Source: Thioalkalivibrio sulfidiphilus HL-EbGr7 (GTDB taxonomy: Bacteria; Pseudomonadota; Gammaproteobacteria; Ectothiorhodospirales; Ectothiorhodospiraceae). From it: a stretch of 64,000 nucleotides of DNA. This document shows positions 54,423-64,000 of the stretch, in pieces; within the stretch, counting starts at the first letter, position 1; every line of letters starts with the position of its first letter. Below the pieces are notes generated by a model. That model searched no databases and was not told the origin of the DNA. It was given only the letters and a program-made list of their open reading frames with translations. Location: positions 2,986,501 through 3,050,500 of the forward strand of contig NC_011901.1 in assembly GCF_000021985.1 (NCBI RefSeq), read 5' to 3'. The position numbers were made by a program, and so were the translations under genes.

Positions 54423-57400
54423 TCACTGCGCCAGGATGTCCTGGATGTTGGCGAGCAGATCCGCCTCCTGGTAGGGCTTGCCCAGGTAGCGGTTCACGCC
54501 GATGTCCAGGGCACGCTGGCGGTGCTTTTCACCGGTACGGGAGGTGATCATGATGATCGGGATCTCCCTGAGCCGGCTGTCATTGCGGATATGGGTGGCC
54601 AGCTCATAGCCGTCCATGCGCGGCATCTCGATATCCAGCAGCATCACGTCGGGCACATGCTCCTGAAGCTGGGCCACGGCGTCGAGACCGTCCTTCGCCG
54701 TGATGACCCGATAGTGGTTGCGCTCCAGCATGCGCGCCGTGACCTTGCGGATGGTGATGGAGTCGTCCACCACCATGACCGTGGGAATGTGCTCCTCCGC
54801 CTCTGCGGCCTCGCCTTCCGGCGCCCGGTAGACCAGCTGCACACCGGCACCGATGCGCACCAGGGCCGGCACGTCCAGGATCAGCACCACGCGACCGTCG
54901 CCCAGGATGGTGGCACCGGAGATGCCGCGCACCTTGGCCACCTGCGGCCCCACCGACTTGATCACCACCTCGCGGCTGCCCAGCAGGCCGTCCACGTGCA
55001 GGGCGATACGGTGATCACCGGAACGCACCAGCAGCACGGGGTACATCACGTCCGAGGCATGCAGGTTGGGCTGGGAGACTTCCAGCAGGGCACCCAGGTG
55101 TTTCACCTCGTAGGTGTTGCCGGCATAGTCGTAGGTGGGATTGGCCTCCTCGTAGTAGCGGGCCAGGTCGCCGGCACGCGCGCGCACGATGCCTTCGATG
55201 CTGGACAGGGGCACGGCGTAGATATCCTCGCCCACCTGCACCAGCAGGGCCTGGTTGATGGCCAGGGTGAAGGGCAGGCGCACCGTGAAGCGGGTGCCCT
55301 TGCCGGGCACGGTCTCGATGCCCAGGGTGCCGCCCAGCTGCTTGATCTCGCTGTTCACCACGTCCATGCCCACGCCGCGTCCCGAGATCTGGCTGACCTC
55401 CTGGGCGGTGGAGAAACCGGACTCGAGGATGAACTGCATGATGTCCTCGTCGGTGAGCGCCTCGTCGCCCTTGATCAGGCCCAGGCGCATGGCCTTGCTG
55501 CGCACGGCATCCAGGTTGATGCCGCCGCCGTCGTCGCTGACCCGGATCACCACCTCGGAGCCCTCACGGGTGACCTGGATGTCAATATGCCCCGCATCGG
55601 CCTTGCCCGTGGCGCGGCGCTTGTCCGCTGACTCGATGCCGTGATACACGGCGTTGCGCAGCATGTGCTCCAGGGGCGAGACCATGCGCTCGAGCACGGA
55701 GCGGTCCAGTTCGCTGCCTTCACCCTGGATGTCCAGCTCCACCCGCTTGCCCAGTTCCGTGGCCGTCTGGCGCACCACACGGCGCAGACGCGGCACCATG
55801 TTGGAGAACTGCACCATGCGCGTGCGCATGAGGCCTTCCTGCAGGTCGGTACTCACGCGGGACTGCTGCAGCAGCAGGGTCTCGGAGTCGCGCACCTGGT
55901 CGGAGAGGATGTCCTGGATACTCACCAGGTCGTTGATGGATTCGGCCAGGGCCCGGGACAGCTGCTGGATGTTGGAGTAGCGGTCCATCTCCAGCGGATC
56001 GAAATCCGCGTCGATCTCGTGGTCCTGTTTCTCCTGCTCATAGCGGAACAGGATCTGCGCCTCGGTCTCCATCTCCAGCTTGCGCAGCTGTTCACGCAGA
56101 CGGGTCACGGTCTGGGACAGCTCGCCCAGATTGAAACGGAACCCGGTGATCTGCTGTTCCAGACGGGCGTGGTAGATGTTCACCTCGCCCGCGTAGTTCA
56201 CCAGGTTGTCCAGCACCTCGGAGCGCACACGCACCAGCTCCTGGGGACCGCTGTCGGCGGCCGCACGGGCACCGGCCCGGGCCGGCTCTTCCGCCGGCGC
56301 CGCCGCAGACACTTCGGGGATCTCGGTCAGGGTGGGCTCACCGCCGCCGTAGCCCGGCTCTTCCACCAGTTCCAGGGTCTCGTCCGGGAGTTCGTCCACG
56401 CTCAGGCGCGGGGATGCCTCGTCGACCGGGATCTCCTCGATGACGATCTCGTCCTCGACCGGGGACTGGGCCGGGATCTCCTCGGTGATGGAGACGGTCT
56501 CGGGTACTGACGGCGCGGCCCGCTCGGCGGGGGCCTCGGCCTCGCCGGCCTTGAAACCGGAAAGCCGCGCGATCAGATCCGGGGCGGTGATCAGCGACTC
56601 ACGCCGGCGGGCCTGTTCCAGCTGTCGGCTCAGGGTGTCCAGGGACTGGGCCACCACGTCCAGCATCGCGGGCTGCGCCTGGCCACGGCCCTCGGTGATG
56701 TCGATCACCAGGGTCTCCAGGGCATGACTCAGATCGCCGATAGGCCGCAGACCCGCCATGCGGGCGCCGCCCTTGAGGGTATGCAGCTGGCGCTGGATCT
56801 CGGCAATGATGCCCTGATCGTTCAGGTTGTGACGCCAGGACTCCAGCAGGTTGTCGCTGGCATCCAGGATCTCGCCACCCTCTTCCAGGAAGATGTCCAC
56901 CAGCTCCTGGTCCTGCTCGTCGTAGGTGACGGCCTCGGTCGGTGCGGGCTGCGCCGGAACGGCAGCTGCAGCGGCCGCGGCCAGGGCGGCCGCCGACTGG
57001 CGGGCCTCCTCCTGGCGAACCCTTTCCTGACGTGCCAGTTCCTCATCCAGCATCGCCTGCATGTCTTCAGCCAGACGTTCGCCGGAAGGCAGGGGATCCT
57101 CGCCCCGGCCCAGGGCCTCGATCACGCCGCTGACGTGCTCGATGAGCGACCAGAACCCGGGCAGGGCTGCACCGGGCACGAAGGCCTCGGTGTCCGCGCG
57201 CGCCTTGACGTAGCGCTCGCAGGGCGCACAGACCTCGAAGATCTCGGGGACCTCCGCCGTGCGAGCCGCGCCGTTGAGGGTGTGTACCGCGCGCAGCAGT
57301 GCATCAGTGACCGGCATGCCGCCGTCTTCCCGGGACGCGCCCTCCAGCTGGCTACGCAGGGTGTTGAGATGCTGGGTGGCCTCGTTACGGAAGATCTCGA

Positions 57401-60347
57401 ACAGGGCCGGGTCCATACGCTGGGCCACCGGTGGCACTGCCTCGGCCGGCGTCGGCTCCATGCCCGGAATCTCTGCCCTGGCCATGAAGCGGGTTTCCGC
57501 CTCGTGATGGTCGGACAGTCCGGCCGGTGCGGAGATCACCGTATCGGCCTCCGGCCGCGGGGTACCCGCCTCAGGCGCCTCGAGCGCCTCGGTTTCAAAC
57601 GTCAGGGTCGACTCTTCGGGCGGTGTCTCGAGGCTGCCAAATTCGCCTTCAAGTGGTTCGAGTGCGTTCAGTTCCTCGGCGGCAGCGCCAACGTCCAGGT
57701 CCTCCAGGGACAGGCCGGTCTCTCCCTGGGCCAGGGTATCCTCATCCGTGCCCGGCTCCAGCGCCAGATCGAAGCCACCCTCGACTGCGAGGCCTGTCAG
57801 GGTGTCATCGGCCTGCGGACCGGTCTCGGCGGTCACGGGGGCCTGGACATCCGGGCTGGAAAAATCCAGATCCTCCCGGTCCAGGATCACGGTGGGCACG
57901 ACCTCGCCGGAGATCTCCGGCTCGGAAGCCTCGGGTGCCTCAGCGAGTGCGGCGCTCACCGGGGGCTCGACAGGGGCTAGCGCCGGCGGGGCGGCCCTGG
58001 CAGGCGCGGTCTCACCGCGGGCCAGGGCGTGAGCCCGGGCCATCAGCGCATAGGTGCCGGGCTCATCACCCTCGCCTCCCTCGATCTGCCCGCGCAACAC
58101 GGGCAGCATCCGCAGGGCTTCGCCCAGCACGGCGTAGACGGCCGGGCCGGGAGAGACGCTCTGGTCGATGATGCGGTTGAGCAGGTTTTCCATGGACCAG
58201 GCAAATTCACCCAGCAGCAACGCGCCGACCAGACGGCCGCTGCCCTTGAGGGTGTGGTAGGAACGGCGCACCGTGGTGAGCGCCTCCTGGTCTGCCGGGT
58301 TCTCCCGCCAGCGCGGCAGGTATTCGCTGATGCGCTCGATCTCTTCCGTGGTCTCTTCCAGGAAGATCTCCTTGATCTCCTCGTCCACCTCACCGGAAAG
58401 CACCGGGAAGCGCTGCGGCTCGGGTTCGGGCTCCGCTGCCGGCGCGGCCGCGATCTCCTCGGACGGTTGCGCCACCTCAACCGACTCCGGGACTTCCGCC
58501 ACGGTTGCCTCGGGCTCGGGCATGTCTGCTGCCGGTGCGGGACGCGATGTCATCCAGGTCGCGTCTTCGTCGGCTGCAGGCATCGACAGACCATGCTCCG
58601 GGGTGACGATCAGGGTCTCGTCGGCGGAGAGGGCCGCAGGCAGTTCGGGCGTGCTGAGTCGGGCCACGCAGGTCCGCGCGGTCTCCAGCATCGGGCGTGG
58701 ATCCCCGTTGCCAGAGTCCAGGGTCTCCAGATAGAGCTCCACCGCCGTGATGGCCTCGGCCAGGGCCTCCTGCTGCTCTGCCGGGGGCACCTTGCCGGTG
58801 GCCAGGACACCGGCCTGCACGTAATCGCGGATGCCACGCAGCACCTCCTCCACGCCCTCCAGGGAGAGGATGGAGAGCGCGCCGCCCACCCGCTGCAGGG
58901 TCGCCGGGACTTCGCTCAGATGCTCGACCTTGGCCGGTTCCGCCACGAAATCGAGGATGCCGCTCTTGGCCCGGGTCATGTCGGCCAGGGCCTCACGCAG
59001 CATGGAATTGATGATGGTGCGCGACTCGGCGGCGGACAGTTCGCCCAGGGCATCGGGCAGCAGTCCGGCACGGGCACCGGCGCGCCCACGGGAGGCCACC
59101 AGGCCGTTGACCGCAGCTTCCATGTTGAGCAGGCGGGAGGCCACGTCCATGAGCAGCGTATCGTCCTTGGCCTCATCACCGGCCGCGATCAGGGCATCGA
59201 TGGTATCGGCCTCGCGCAGGGCCATCTCCCGGGGCTCGGCCATACCCAGCATGGCCATGGTATCGGCCATGCGATGCAGCTTCTCCACCTGGGGCTTGAG
59301 ATCCTCCACCCTGGCCTGGGCGCTGTGCATGAACACGTCCAGACCGTCCTTGACCTCGGCCAGGTCCTCGCGGATGGCGCGGGAGACCGTGTCCATCAGC
59401 TCCTGATTGGGGCCGCGGATGTTGGCCAGGGCCTCTTCCAGGTCCGCGCCCTCGGGCAGCAGCTCGTTGAGGCGGAAGGCACGCTTGACCGCGCCCACCT
59501 GCTCGCCGCCGGGACGGGAGCGGGCCACGTAGTAGAGCAGGTTCTTGATCAGGTCACCGGGGATACGCGCGCCCAGGGCGGACTCGCCGTCCTGGATCAG
59601 CACACGCATCTCGCGGTCGATGCGCCCCAGCAGCTGCTTGACCGTGACGCTGGGCTCCAGGGCGCCGCTGCCGAGGGCCTCGGCGACGGCACCGCCCACC
59701 CAGAACAGACGCCGCACGGCATCGTCCCTGGCGGCCCGGCGCAGGTCGGCGATCACCGACTGGATGCGCTGCAGGCTCTGGGGTACGTCGCGGTTGCGGA
59801 ACAGACCCAGCAGACCGAGCTGGTAGTGATGGCGGCTGCGGCGTGCCAGTTCACGGATGTCCTCGCCGCTGGGTCTGACCTCGGTCTCGCCCTCGTCGCG
59901 ATCCATGATGCCTTCCATGTCCGGGAAGAACAGCACGTTCTCGGACATCAGGCTGGCGTTGCGGGTGGTGCGAAGATCGTTGAGCAGGGGCAGCAGGACG
60001 ATGGGGATGTCCCGATGCCCGGTCTGGATGTGTTCAAGGTAATCGGGCAGCTGCAGGATGGCCCGCATCAGCACCTCGAAGGCGTCGTCACGGCTGGTGA
60101 CACTGCCGTCGCGCACCGCCTGGGTGAGGCGCACCATCTCCTCGGCGAGCAGGGCGGCGCCGTGCAGCTCCACCATCTGCAGGGTGCCGTTGACCTGTCG
60201 AAGCTTGGACTCCGTGTCCGCCAGCTTGTCGGTCTGGGCGTCGTCCTCGATGTAGGACTCCAGCGCGACGCGCGCCTCGTTGAGCAGCGCGTCCAGCTCC
60301 TTCTTCACCCAGTGCAGGGCGCTGTACTCGATGGTCTCGTCAGTCAT
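54423..60347 (-). CDS. chpA: ChpA/PilL hybrid chemosensory histidine kinase
   Basis: A 1974-residue kinase controlling twitching motility and surface sensing. Canonical Hpt sites appear as SYHTLKGSGR (H698), AVHTLNGAART (H1022) and QLHTLKGGARM (H1189). The ATPase core follows (MLRNAVYHGIESADKR, VSDDGGGINLDA, GRGVGMDVVNSEI), then a CheW-like domain (FTLAINQALLVQVGEDIYAV). The C-terminal receiver has D1905 in MLLDIEMPRMDGYE. P. aeruginosa ChpA has more phosphotransfer domains, so this version appears to have fewer canonical ones. Pro/Glu/Ala-rich linkers separate the domains. It is preceded by pilJ and followed by chpC. Confidence 0.95.
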   Translation of the reverse strand: MTDETIEYSALHWVKKELDALLNEARVALESYIEDDAQTDKLADTESKLRQVNGTLQMVELHGAALLAEEMVRLTQAVRDGSVTSRDDAFEVLMRAILQLPDYLEHIQTGHRDIPIVLLPLLNDLRTTRNASLMSENVLFFPDMEGIMDRDEGETEVRPSGEDIRELARRSRHHYQLGLLGLFRNRDVPQSLQRIQSVIADLRRAARDDAVRRLFWVGGAVAEALGSGALEPSVTVKQLLGRIDREMRVLIQDGESALGARIPGDLIKNLLYYVARSRPGGEQVGAVKRAFRLNELLPEGADLEEALANIRGPNQELMDTVSRAIREDLAEVKDGLDVFMHSAQARVEDLKPQVEKLHRMADTMAMLGMAEPREMALREADTIDALIAAGDEAKDDTLLMDVASRLLNMEAAVNGLVASRGRAGARAGLLPDALGELSAAESRTIINSMLREALADMTRAKSGILDFVAEPAKVEHLSEVPATLQRVGGALSILSLEGVEEVLRGIRDYVQAGVLATGKVPPAEQQEALAEAITAVELYLETLDSGNGDPRPMLETARTCVARLSTPELPAALSADETLIVTPEHGLSMPAADEDATWMTSRPAPAADMPEPEATVAEVPESVEVAQPSEEIAAAPAAEPEPEPQRFPVLSGEVDEEIKEIFLEETTEEIERISEYLPRWRENPADQEALTTVRRSYHTLKGSGRLVGALLLGEFAWSMENLLNRIIDQSVSPGPAVYAVLGEALRMLPVLRGQIEGGEGDEPGTYALMARAHALARGETAPARAAPPALAPVEPPVSAALAEAPEASEPEISGEVVPTVILDREDLDFSSPDVQAPVTAETGPQADDTLTGLAVEGGFDLALEPGTDEDTLAQGETGLSLEDLDVGAAAEELNALEPLEGEFGSLETPPEESTLTFETEALEAPEAGTPRPEADTVISAPAGLSDHHEAETRFMARAEIPGMEPTPAEAVPPVAQRMDPALFEIFRNEATQHLNTLRSQLEGASREDGGMPVTDALLRAVHTLNGAARTAEVPEIFEVCAPCERYVKARADTEAFVPGAALPGFWSLIEHVSGVIEALGRGEDPLPSGERLAEDMQAMLDEELARQERVRQEEARQSAAALAAAAAAAVPAQPAPTEAVTYDEQDQELVDIFLEEGGEILDASDNLLESWRHNLNDQGIIAEIQRQLHTLKGGARMAGLRPIGDLSHALETLVIDITEGRGQAQPAMLDVVAQSLDTLSRQLEQARRRESLITAPDLIARLSGFKAGEAEAPAERAAPSVPETVSITEEIPAQSPVEDEIVIEEIPVDEASPRLSVDELPDETLELVEEPGYGGGEPTLTEIPEVSAAAPAEEPARAGARAAADSGPQELVRVRSEVLDNLVNYAGEVNIYHARLEQQITGFRFNLGELSQTVTRLREQLRKLEMETEAQILFRYEQEKQDHEIDADFDPLEMDRYSNIQQLSRALAESINDLVSIQDILSDQVRDSETLLLQQSRVSTDLQEGLMRTRMVQFSNMVPRLRRVVRQTATELGKRVELDIQGEGSELDRSVLERMVSPLEHMLRNAVYHGIESADKRRATGKADAGHIDIQVTREGSEVVIRVSDDGGGINLDAVRSKAMRLGLIKGDEALTDEDIMQFILESGFSTAQEVSQISGRGVGMDVVNSEIKQLGGTLGIETVPGKGTRFTVRLPFTLAINQALLVQVGEDIYAVPLSSIEGIVRARAGDLARYYEEANPTYDYAGNTYEVKHLGALLEVSQPNLHASDVMYPVLLVRSGDHRIALHVDGLLGSREVVIKSVGPQVAKVRGISGATILGDGRVVLILDVPALVRIGAGVQLVYRAPEGEAAEAEEHIPTVMVVDDSITIRKVTARMLERNHYRVITAKDGLDAVAQLQEHVPDVMLLDIEMPRMDGYELATHIRNDSRLREIPIIMITSRTGEKHRQRALDIGVNRYLGKPYQEADLLANIQDILAQ

Positions 60348-60401
60348 GGCACACCTGGCTGCTTGTGGGAACGGGCGAATGGAGGCTCATGGCGCCTTGG
60401 C

Positions 60402-62504
60402 TCAGGCCACCTTGTGCTCGCCTACGTCCAGCTGCTCGTCTTCTTGATCGATGATGACCGTATCGAGCTGCTCCGACTCGGGCAGCTTGAAGCCGGCCAC
60501 CGACTTGCGTAGTTCCGTTGCCAGGTTGGTGAGGTTACCGATGGACACCGCAGTCTCGTTGGTGCCGTCGGAGGTCTGCATGGTGATCTCCTGGATCACG
60601 TTCATGGTATTGGACACGTTCTGCGCCACCGAGGCCTGCTGACGGGCCGCGTGGGAGATGGTGGCGATCAGGTCGGCGAGCTGGTTGGACACGCCTTCGA
60701 TCTCGTTCAGGGCATCGCCGGCGTCCAGGGCCAGCTTGGCACCGTTCACCACGTTGGCGGTGGACTGCTCCATGGAGATCACCGCCTCGTTGGTGTCGGC
60801 CTGAATGGTCTTCACCAGGGCCTCGATCTGCTTGGTGGCGTTGGCGGAACGTTCCGCGAGTCGCTGCACTTCGTCGGCCACCACCGCGAAGCCGCGGCCC
60901 GCCTCGCCGGCCGCCGACGCCTGGATGGCGGCATTGAGCGCGAGAATGTTGGTCTGGTCGGCGATGTCGTTGATCAGACCCACGATGTCACCGATCTCCT
61001 GGGAGGACTCACCAAGACGCTTGATTCGCTTGGAGGTCTCCTGGATCTGTTCGCGAATGGTGTCCATACCGTCGATGGTCTTGCGCACCGTCAGTGCGCC
61101 CTTGCCGGCGATGGCCACGGCCTTCTGGGCCACCTCCGCGGAGGTTTCGGCGCTGCGCGACACCTGCTCGATGGAATCGGCCATGTCGGTAATGGACGAC
61201 GATGCCGAGGCGATCTCGCGGGCCTGGTGGTTGGAGGCATCGGCCAGGCGCAGGGCAGTGGACTGGGTCTTGACCGCTGCGGTAGAGACCTGCAAGGCGG
61301 TCTGGTTGATGGTGGTTACCAGGCTGCGCAGCGCGTCGATGGCGTAGTTGACCGAGTCGGCGATGGCACCGGTGATGTCCTCAGTCACCGTGGCGTGCAC
61401 CGTCAGGTCACCTTCGGCCAGGTTGGTCATCTCGTCGAGCAATCGCAGAATGGCGCGCTGGTTACGACGGTTCTGTTCGGTGGTCACGGCCAGACGGCGG
61501 CGGGTATCCTGATACAGCACGTAACCCAGCAGGACCAGCATGGCCAGGGCCAGGGCACCGAACAGGTAGCCGGCGAAGACCCACAGATCCAGTCCCGAAC
61601 CGTGGCCTAGCAGGGCCGTCTCAAGATCCGTGGTCACGGCCAGCATCTCGCCGGACAGACTTTCCAGTTGCTGGGCAGACTCCTTGATCTCGAACAGCTG
61701 AGGGGCCACTTCCAGGATGCCGCCCACGTTGTCGCTCACCATACTGAAAAGCATGGCCACTTCACGCAGCCGATTCTGAGCCTCGGGATCCTGCACCTGC
61801 ACGATGCCGAGTGCCGGGAAACCGCGCACCATGCCTTCCAGCACGCGACCGAATTCAGCGGCATCACGGCCGAAACGGTCCGCCGCGCTGGCGGCGGTGA
61901 TACCGCCCTCAAGCACACCGACCAGGTTGTTCTGTACCCGCTGGGCCAGCATCATCTGGCGCGTGGCGATGTAGATCTGGCGGGGCTCCGCACGCGCTGC
62001 GATCAGACTCTGCACCACGTCGTCGGAGAGCACGATGAGTTCGGGGATGGATTCGTTGATGACGTTGAAGTACTCGCTGGTGGCGAGCACCGCTTCACGA
62101 CCGCCGATGATGCTGTCGATGTTGGCGCGATAGACGGCCCAGGCCGTCTCCACCGCGGCCAGTTCGCTGGCGATTTCCTCGGGCACGGCGGGCACGCCGG
62201 TGAGAGGGTTGCCCGCCTGCAGTGCGCTCAGACTGCGGTCGAACTCATCACGCAGTTGCTGGAGCTGCGTGAAGGCCGCGTCATTGCCTGCCGCGGATTC
62301 CAGGGCGAAGGTCGCGATTCGCTGCGAGGTCAGTCGCTGCTCGGCCGCCTCGGCCACGTGGCTGCGGTTCTGTGCCAGCTGCACGGTGTAGTAGACGAAC
62401 GCCACCACCGTCAGCAGCATGAACACGATGAGCAATCCGCCCAGGATGGCGAAGGTTCGGTTAATACCGAGCTTCAGCCCGCTGTCGCTTGAAGACCCTT
62501 TCAT
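60402..62504 (-). CDS. pilJ: PilJ methyl-accepting chemoreceptor
   Basis: A 700-residue receptor of the Pil-Chp pathway. Transmembrane segments are near residues 20-44 (FAILGGLLIVFMLLTVVAF) and 305-330 (VFAGYLFGALALAMLVLLGY). Between them are the PilJ sensor repeats. A HAMP-like stretch leads to the signalling domain with the tip AAGEAGRGFAVVADEVQRLA (about 540-560). ATG 62504 has GGGGAG 8 bases upstream. It detects pilus retraction/surface contact and passes the signal to ChpA through PilI. Confidence 0.94.
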   Translation of the reverse strand: MKGSSSDSGLKLGINRTFAILGGLLIVFMLLTVVAFVYYTVQLAQNRSHVAEAAEQRLTSQRIATFALESAAGNDAAFTQLQQLRDEFDRSLSALQAGNPLTGVPAVPEEIASELAAVETAWAVYRANIDSIIGGREAVLATSEYFNVINESIPELIVLSDDVVQSLIAARAEPRQIYIATRQMMLAQRVQNNLVGVLEGGITAASAADRFGRDAAEFGRVLEGMVRGFPALGIVQVQDPEAQNRLREVAMLFSMVSDNVGGILEVAPQLFEIKESAQQLESLSGEMLAVTTDLETALLGHGSGLDLWVFAGYLFGALALAMLVLLGYVLYQDTRRRLAVTTEQNRRNQRAILRLLDEMTNLAEGDLTVHATVTEDITGAIADSVNYAIDALRSLVTTINQTALQVSTAAVKTQSTALRLADASNHQAREIASASSSITDMADSIEQVSRSAETSAEVAQKAVAIAGKGALTVRKTIDGMDTIREQIQETSKRIKRLGESSQEIGDIVGLINDIADQTNILALNAAIQASAAGEAGRGFAVVADEVQRLAERSANATKQIEALVKTIQADTNEAVISMEQSTANVVNGAKLALDAGDALNEIEGVSNQLADLIATISHAARQQASVAQNVSNTMNVIQEITMQTSDGTNETAVSIGNLTNLATELRKSVAGFKLPESEQLDTVIIDQEDEQLDVGEHKVA

Positions 62505-62638
62505 AACAGTGCTCCCCACCCCAAAGGTGTTCTTTGTGTTGAGACCACCCCATTCCCTGCGGGGCGACGCTCGAGGTTTATTCTTATTCTATGCCCCGCT
62601 CTGCCTGGCGGCGGGGTTTGGCCTGACCCGTTCCGGGA

Positions 62639-63184
62639 TCAGGTGGATACATTCAGAAAGCGTTCGTCCTGGGCAAGCCGCCAGGGGCTGAACACGGCCA
62701 GGTGTTCCTGGCCCGCATGGAAGGCACCGTCCAGATAGGGGCGCAGGGCCGGATCGGCCTCGGGCAGTTCCATGACGCGATCATCGGTCCAGTAATGCTT
62801 CATGCCCTGCACGGACTCGACCACCAGGCCCGCGTAGACACCCTGGTAGTTCACCACCAGCAGGCGATGGCGCCGGGAGTCACGGGGGAGGTTTTCTCCG
62901 AACAGGAAGCCCTGCAGATCCATCACCGGCAGCAGGTTGCCGCGCATGTTGGCCATGCCGCAGGCCCAGGGTTTCACACCGGGGATGCGGGTCACCGGAG
63001 GCGGGGTGACAATCTCCGCCACCTGACTCATGGGGGCCAGCAGTTGCTGCCCCCGCAGCCCGAACAGCACGCCCTTCCAGGCCTCCTTCTGCACTGACTG
63101 CATGGGCAGCTTGCCGGCCAGCTCCTCACCCTTGCGGGCCAGAAGCTGGAGATATTCGAAGGGATTCTGAAGGACGGCGGACAT
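62639..63184 (-). CDS. pilI: PilI CheW-type adaptor
   Basis: A 181-residue adaptor with a CheW domain: WKGVLFGLRGQQLLAPMSQV (about 35-54), VKPWACGMANMRGNLLPVMD (about 75-94) and HRLLVVNYQGVYAGLVVESV. ATG 63184 gives MSAVLQNPFEYLQ, which matches PilI; the long frame to 63262 overlaps pilH. It lies 4 bp after pilH and links PilJ to ChpA. Confidence 0.92.
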   Translation of the reverse strand: MSAVLQNPFEYLQLLARKGEELAGKLPMQSVQKEAWKGVLFGLRGQQLLAPMSQVAEIVTPPPVTRIPGVKPWACGMANMRGNLLPVMDLQGFLFGENLPRDSRRHRLLVVNYQGVYAGLVVESVQGMKHYWTDDRVMELPEADPALRPYLDGAFHAGQEHLAVFSPWRLAQDERFLNVST

Positions 63185-63188
63185 TGCC

Positions 63189-63551
63189 TCAGGCGACCAG
63201 GGCCTTGACGCGCTCGAGAAGATCGCGCTCCTTGACCGGCTTGACGATGTAGTCCTTGGCACCCCGGCGCATGGCCCAGACCTTGTCGGTCTCCTGGTCC
63301 TTGGTGGTGACCACGATCACCGGGATGCTGCTGGTGGCGGCATCGTTGGCCAGCTGGCGGGTGGCCTGGAAGCCATTGAGGCCAGGCATCACCACGTCCA
63401 TCAGCACCAGCGCAGGCTTGTGCTGTTTGGCCATGGCGACACCCTCTTCACCGCTGGAGGCGGTCATCACGCTGTAGCCGTTCTTCTCCAGGATGGTCTT
63501 GAGTACGTGAATCTCGGTGGGCGAATCGTCAACTACCAGGATCTGCGTCAT
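63189..63551 (-). CDS. pilH: PilH response regulator
   Basis: A 120-residue single-domain CheY-like regulator. Acidic pocket VVDDSPTE (D9-D10 region), the phosphoacceptor in LVLMDVVMPGLNGFQ (about D52), and the Lys in DYIVKPVKERDLL (about 104). PilH is the phosphate sink/retraction-linked regulator of the pathway. It lies between pilG and pilI, with a 125-bp gap to pilG. Confidence 0.94.
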   Translation of the reverse strand: MTQILVVDDSPTEIHVLKTILEKNGYSVMTASSGEEGVAMAKQHKPALVLMDVVMPGLNGFQATRQLANDAATSSIPVIVVTTKDQETDKVWAMRRGAKDYIVKPVKERDLLERVKALVA

Positions 63552-63676
63552 CGCGGGTGTTCTCCATTGATCAATCTGATGTTTACGTCATCCCGACGGC
63601 TTACAGTGTGTGCCTGCATCCCGGTCTGAACCGGCAGCACGCGGCGTGATCACACCACCCCGCCGGGTAGTTGTCC

Positions 63677-64000
63677 CTAGTGCTTGACATGCATCCTGAT
63701 GGCGCCCAGCAGATCGTCGCGGGTAAAGGGTTTGGTCAGGTACTGCTCCGACCCCACGATCCGACCACGGGCCTTGTCAAAGATACTGTCCTTGCTGGAC
63801 AGCATGATCACCGGTGTCTGCTTGAAAAGACGGTTGTGCTTGATCAGCGCGCAGGTCTGATAACCGTCCAGACGCGGCATCATGATGTCCACGAAAATGA
63901 TGTCAGGCTTGTGCTCGGCGATCTTGGCCAGGGCCTCGAAGCCATCGGTGGCGGTCACCACCTCACACCCCTGTTTCTTGAGCAGGGTTTCAGCAGTCCG
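63677..64000 (-). CDS. pilG: PilG response regulator (5' end outside window)
   Basis: A partial frame, open to base 64000 and covering about 107 residues. The visible part has CEVVTATDGFEALAKI, the phosphoacceptor in FVDIMMPRLDGYQT, T/S in VIMLSSKDS and the Lys in YLTKPFTRDDLLGAI. The TCALIKHN and DKARGRIVG stretches match PilG rather than PilH. PilG promotes pilus extension. The N-terminal acidic pocket is outside the window. Confidence 0.92.
   Translation of the reverse strand, partial: RTAETLLKKQGCEVVTATDGFEALAKIAEHKPDIIFVDIMMPRLDGYQTCALIKHNRLFKQTPVIMLSSKDSIFDKARGRIVGSEQYLTKPFTRDDLLGAIRMHVKH

Noticed and set aside
58029-60512. 827-codon + strand frame opposite chpA
   Set aside because: Antisense shadow of the ChpA coding sequence, caused by codon bias.

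Overview
The window joins two unlike pieces of a GC-rich gammaproteobacterial genome. Bases 1 to about 28.9 kb are the right-hand part of an integrative and conjugative element (ICE) of the PFGI-1/PAPI-1/ICEHin1056 type. From about 28.94 kb to the end is chromosomal backbone. The backbone genes (trpE-gph-rpe, a tkt-gap-pgk-pyk-fba block with a Calvin-cycle-type class II aldolase, metK, a SAH riboswitch ahead of ahcY, metF, and a pilGHIJ-chpA-chpC type IV pilus chemosensory cluster) suggest a sulfur-oxidizing, autotrophic relative of Ectothiorhodospiraceae/Thioalkalivibrio. That placement is inference from gene content and order only.

ICE, 1-28.9 kb. The conjugation core runs on the + strand as a tightly packed series of PFL_47xx-type genes: TIGR03747, then RAQPRD, TIGR03758, 03745, 03750, 03746, 03749, 03752, a 03751 lipoprotein, the VirB4/TraC-type ATPase, a DsbA-like thioredoxin protein, RadC, TIGR03757, a TraU-like protein, TIGR03755, a small membrane protein and TraG-N. 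Cargo sits in two places. Between TIGR03747 and RAQPRD lies a Gabija-like defence pair (OLD-family nuclease plus UvrD-like helicase) hit by two insertion sequences. An IS5-family element is 10 bp upstream of the nuclease start, and an IS4-family element cuts off the nuclease's last 19 codons; the target duplications allow the original operon to be rebuilt. Between TraG and the relaxase lie a DUF3742 protein, a PrlF-YhaV toxin-antitoxin pair and an AbiEi-AbiEii pair. A MobH relaxase, an XRE regulator, a LysR-type ligand-binding domain without a DNA-binding domain, and a tyrosine integrase end the element. No tRNA gene is visible at this end.

Chromosome, 28.9-64 kb. Genes appear in metabolic groups: tryptophan and sugar phosphate (trpE, gph, rpe); purine (purK-purE, purC) and biotin (bioD); the glycolysis/Calvin block; the methyl cycle (metK, ahcY, metF); rsmE; and the Pil-Chp system, where PilJ and ChpA signal through the response regulators PilG and PilH to control twitching.

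The most unexplained signal is in the chromosomal spacers. At least a dozen long palindromes fall into several families that differ in sequence. Three families have arms built from tandem 7-bp units (TTGAATN, GAAGTGG/GAATTGG, AGGTACA), one from 9-bp units (GACAGGATT) and one from 8-9-bp units (CGCAAAGR). Some fill the spacer and reach the next start codon. One CGCAAAG-type palindrome encloses a GxxExxY (PDDEXK-like) gene, which makes it look like an autonomous relative of the empty copies. A 646-bp nested inverted-repeat element also lies at 33.2-33.9 kb. None of these repeats was seen inside the ICE.
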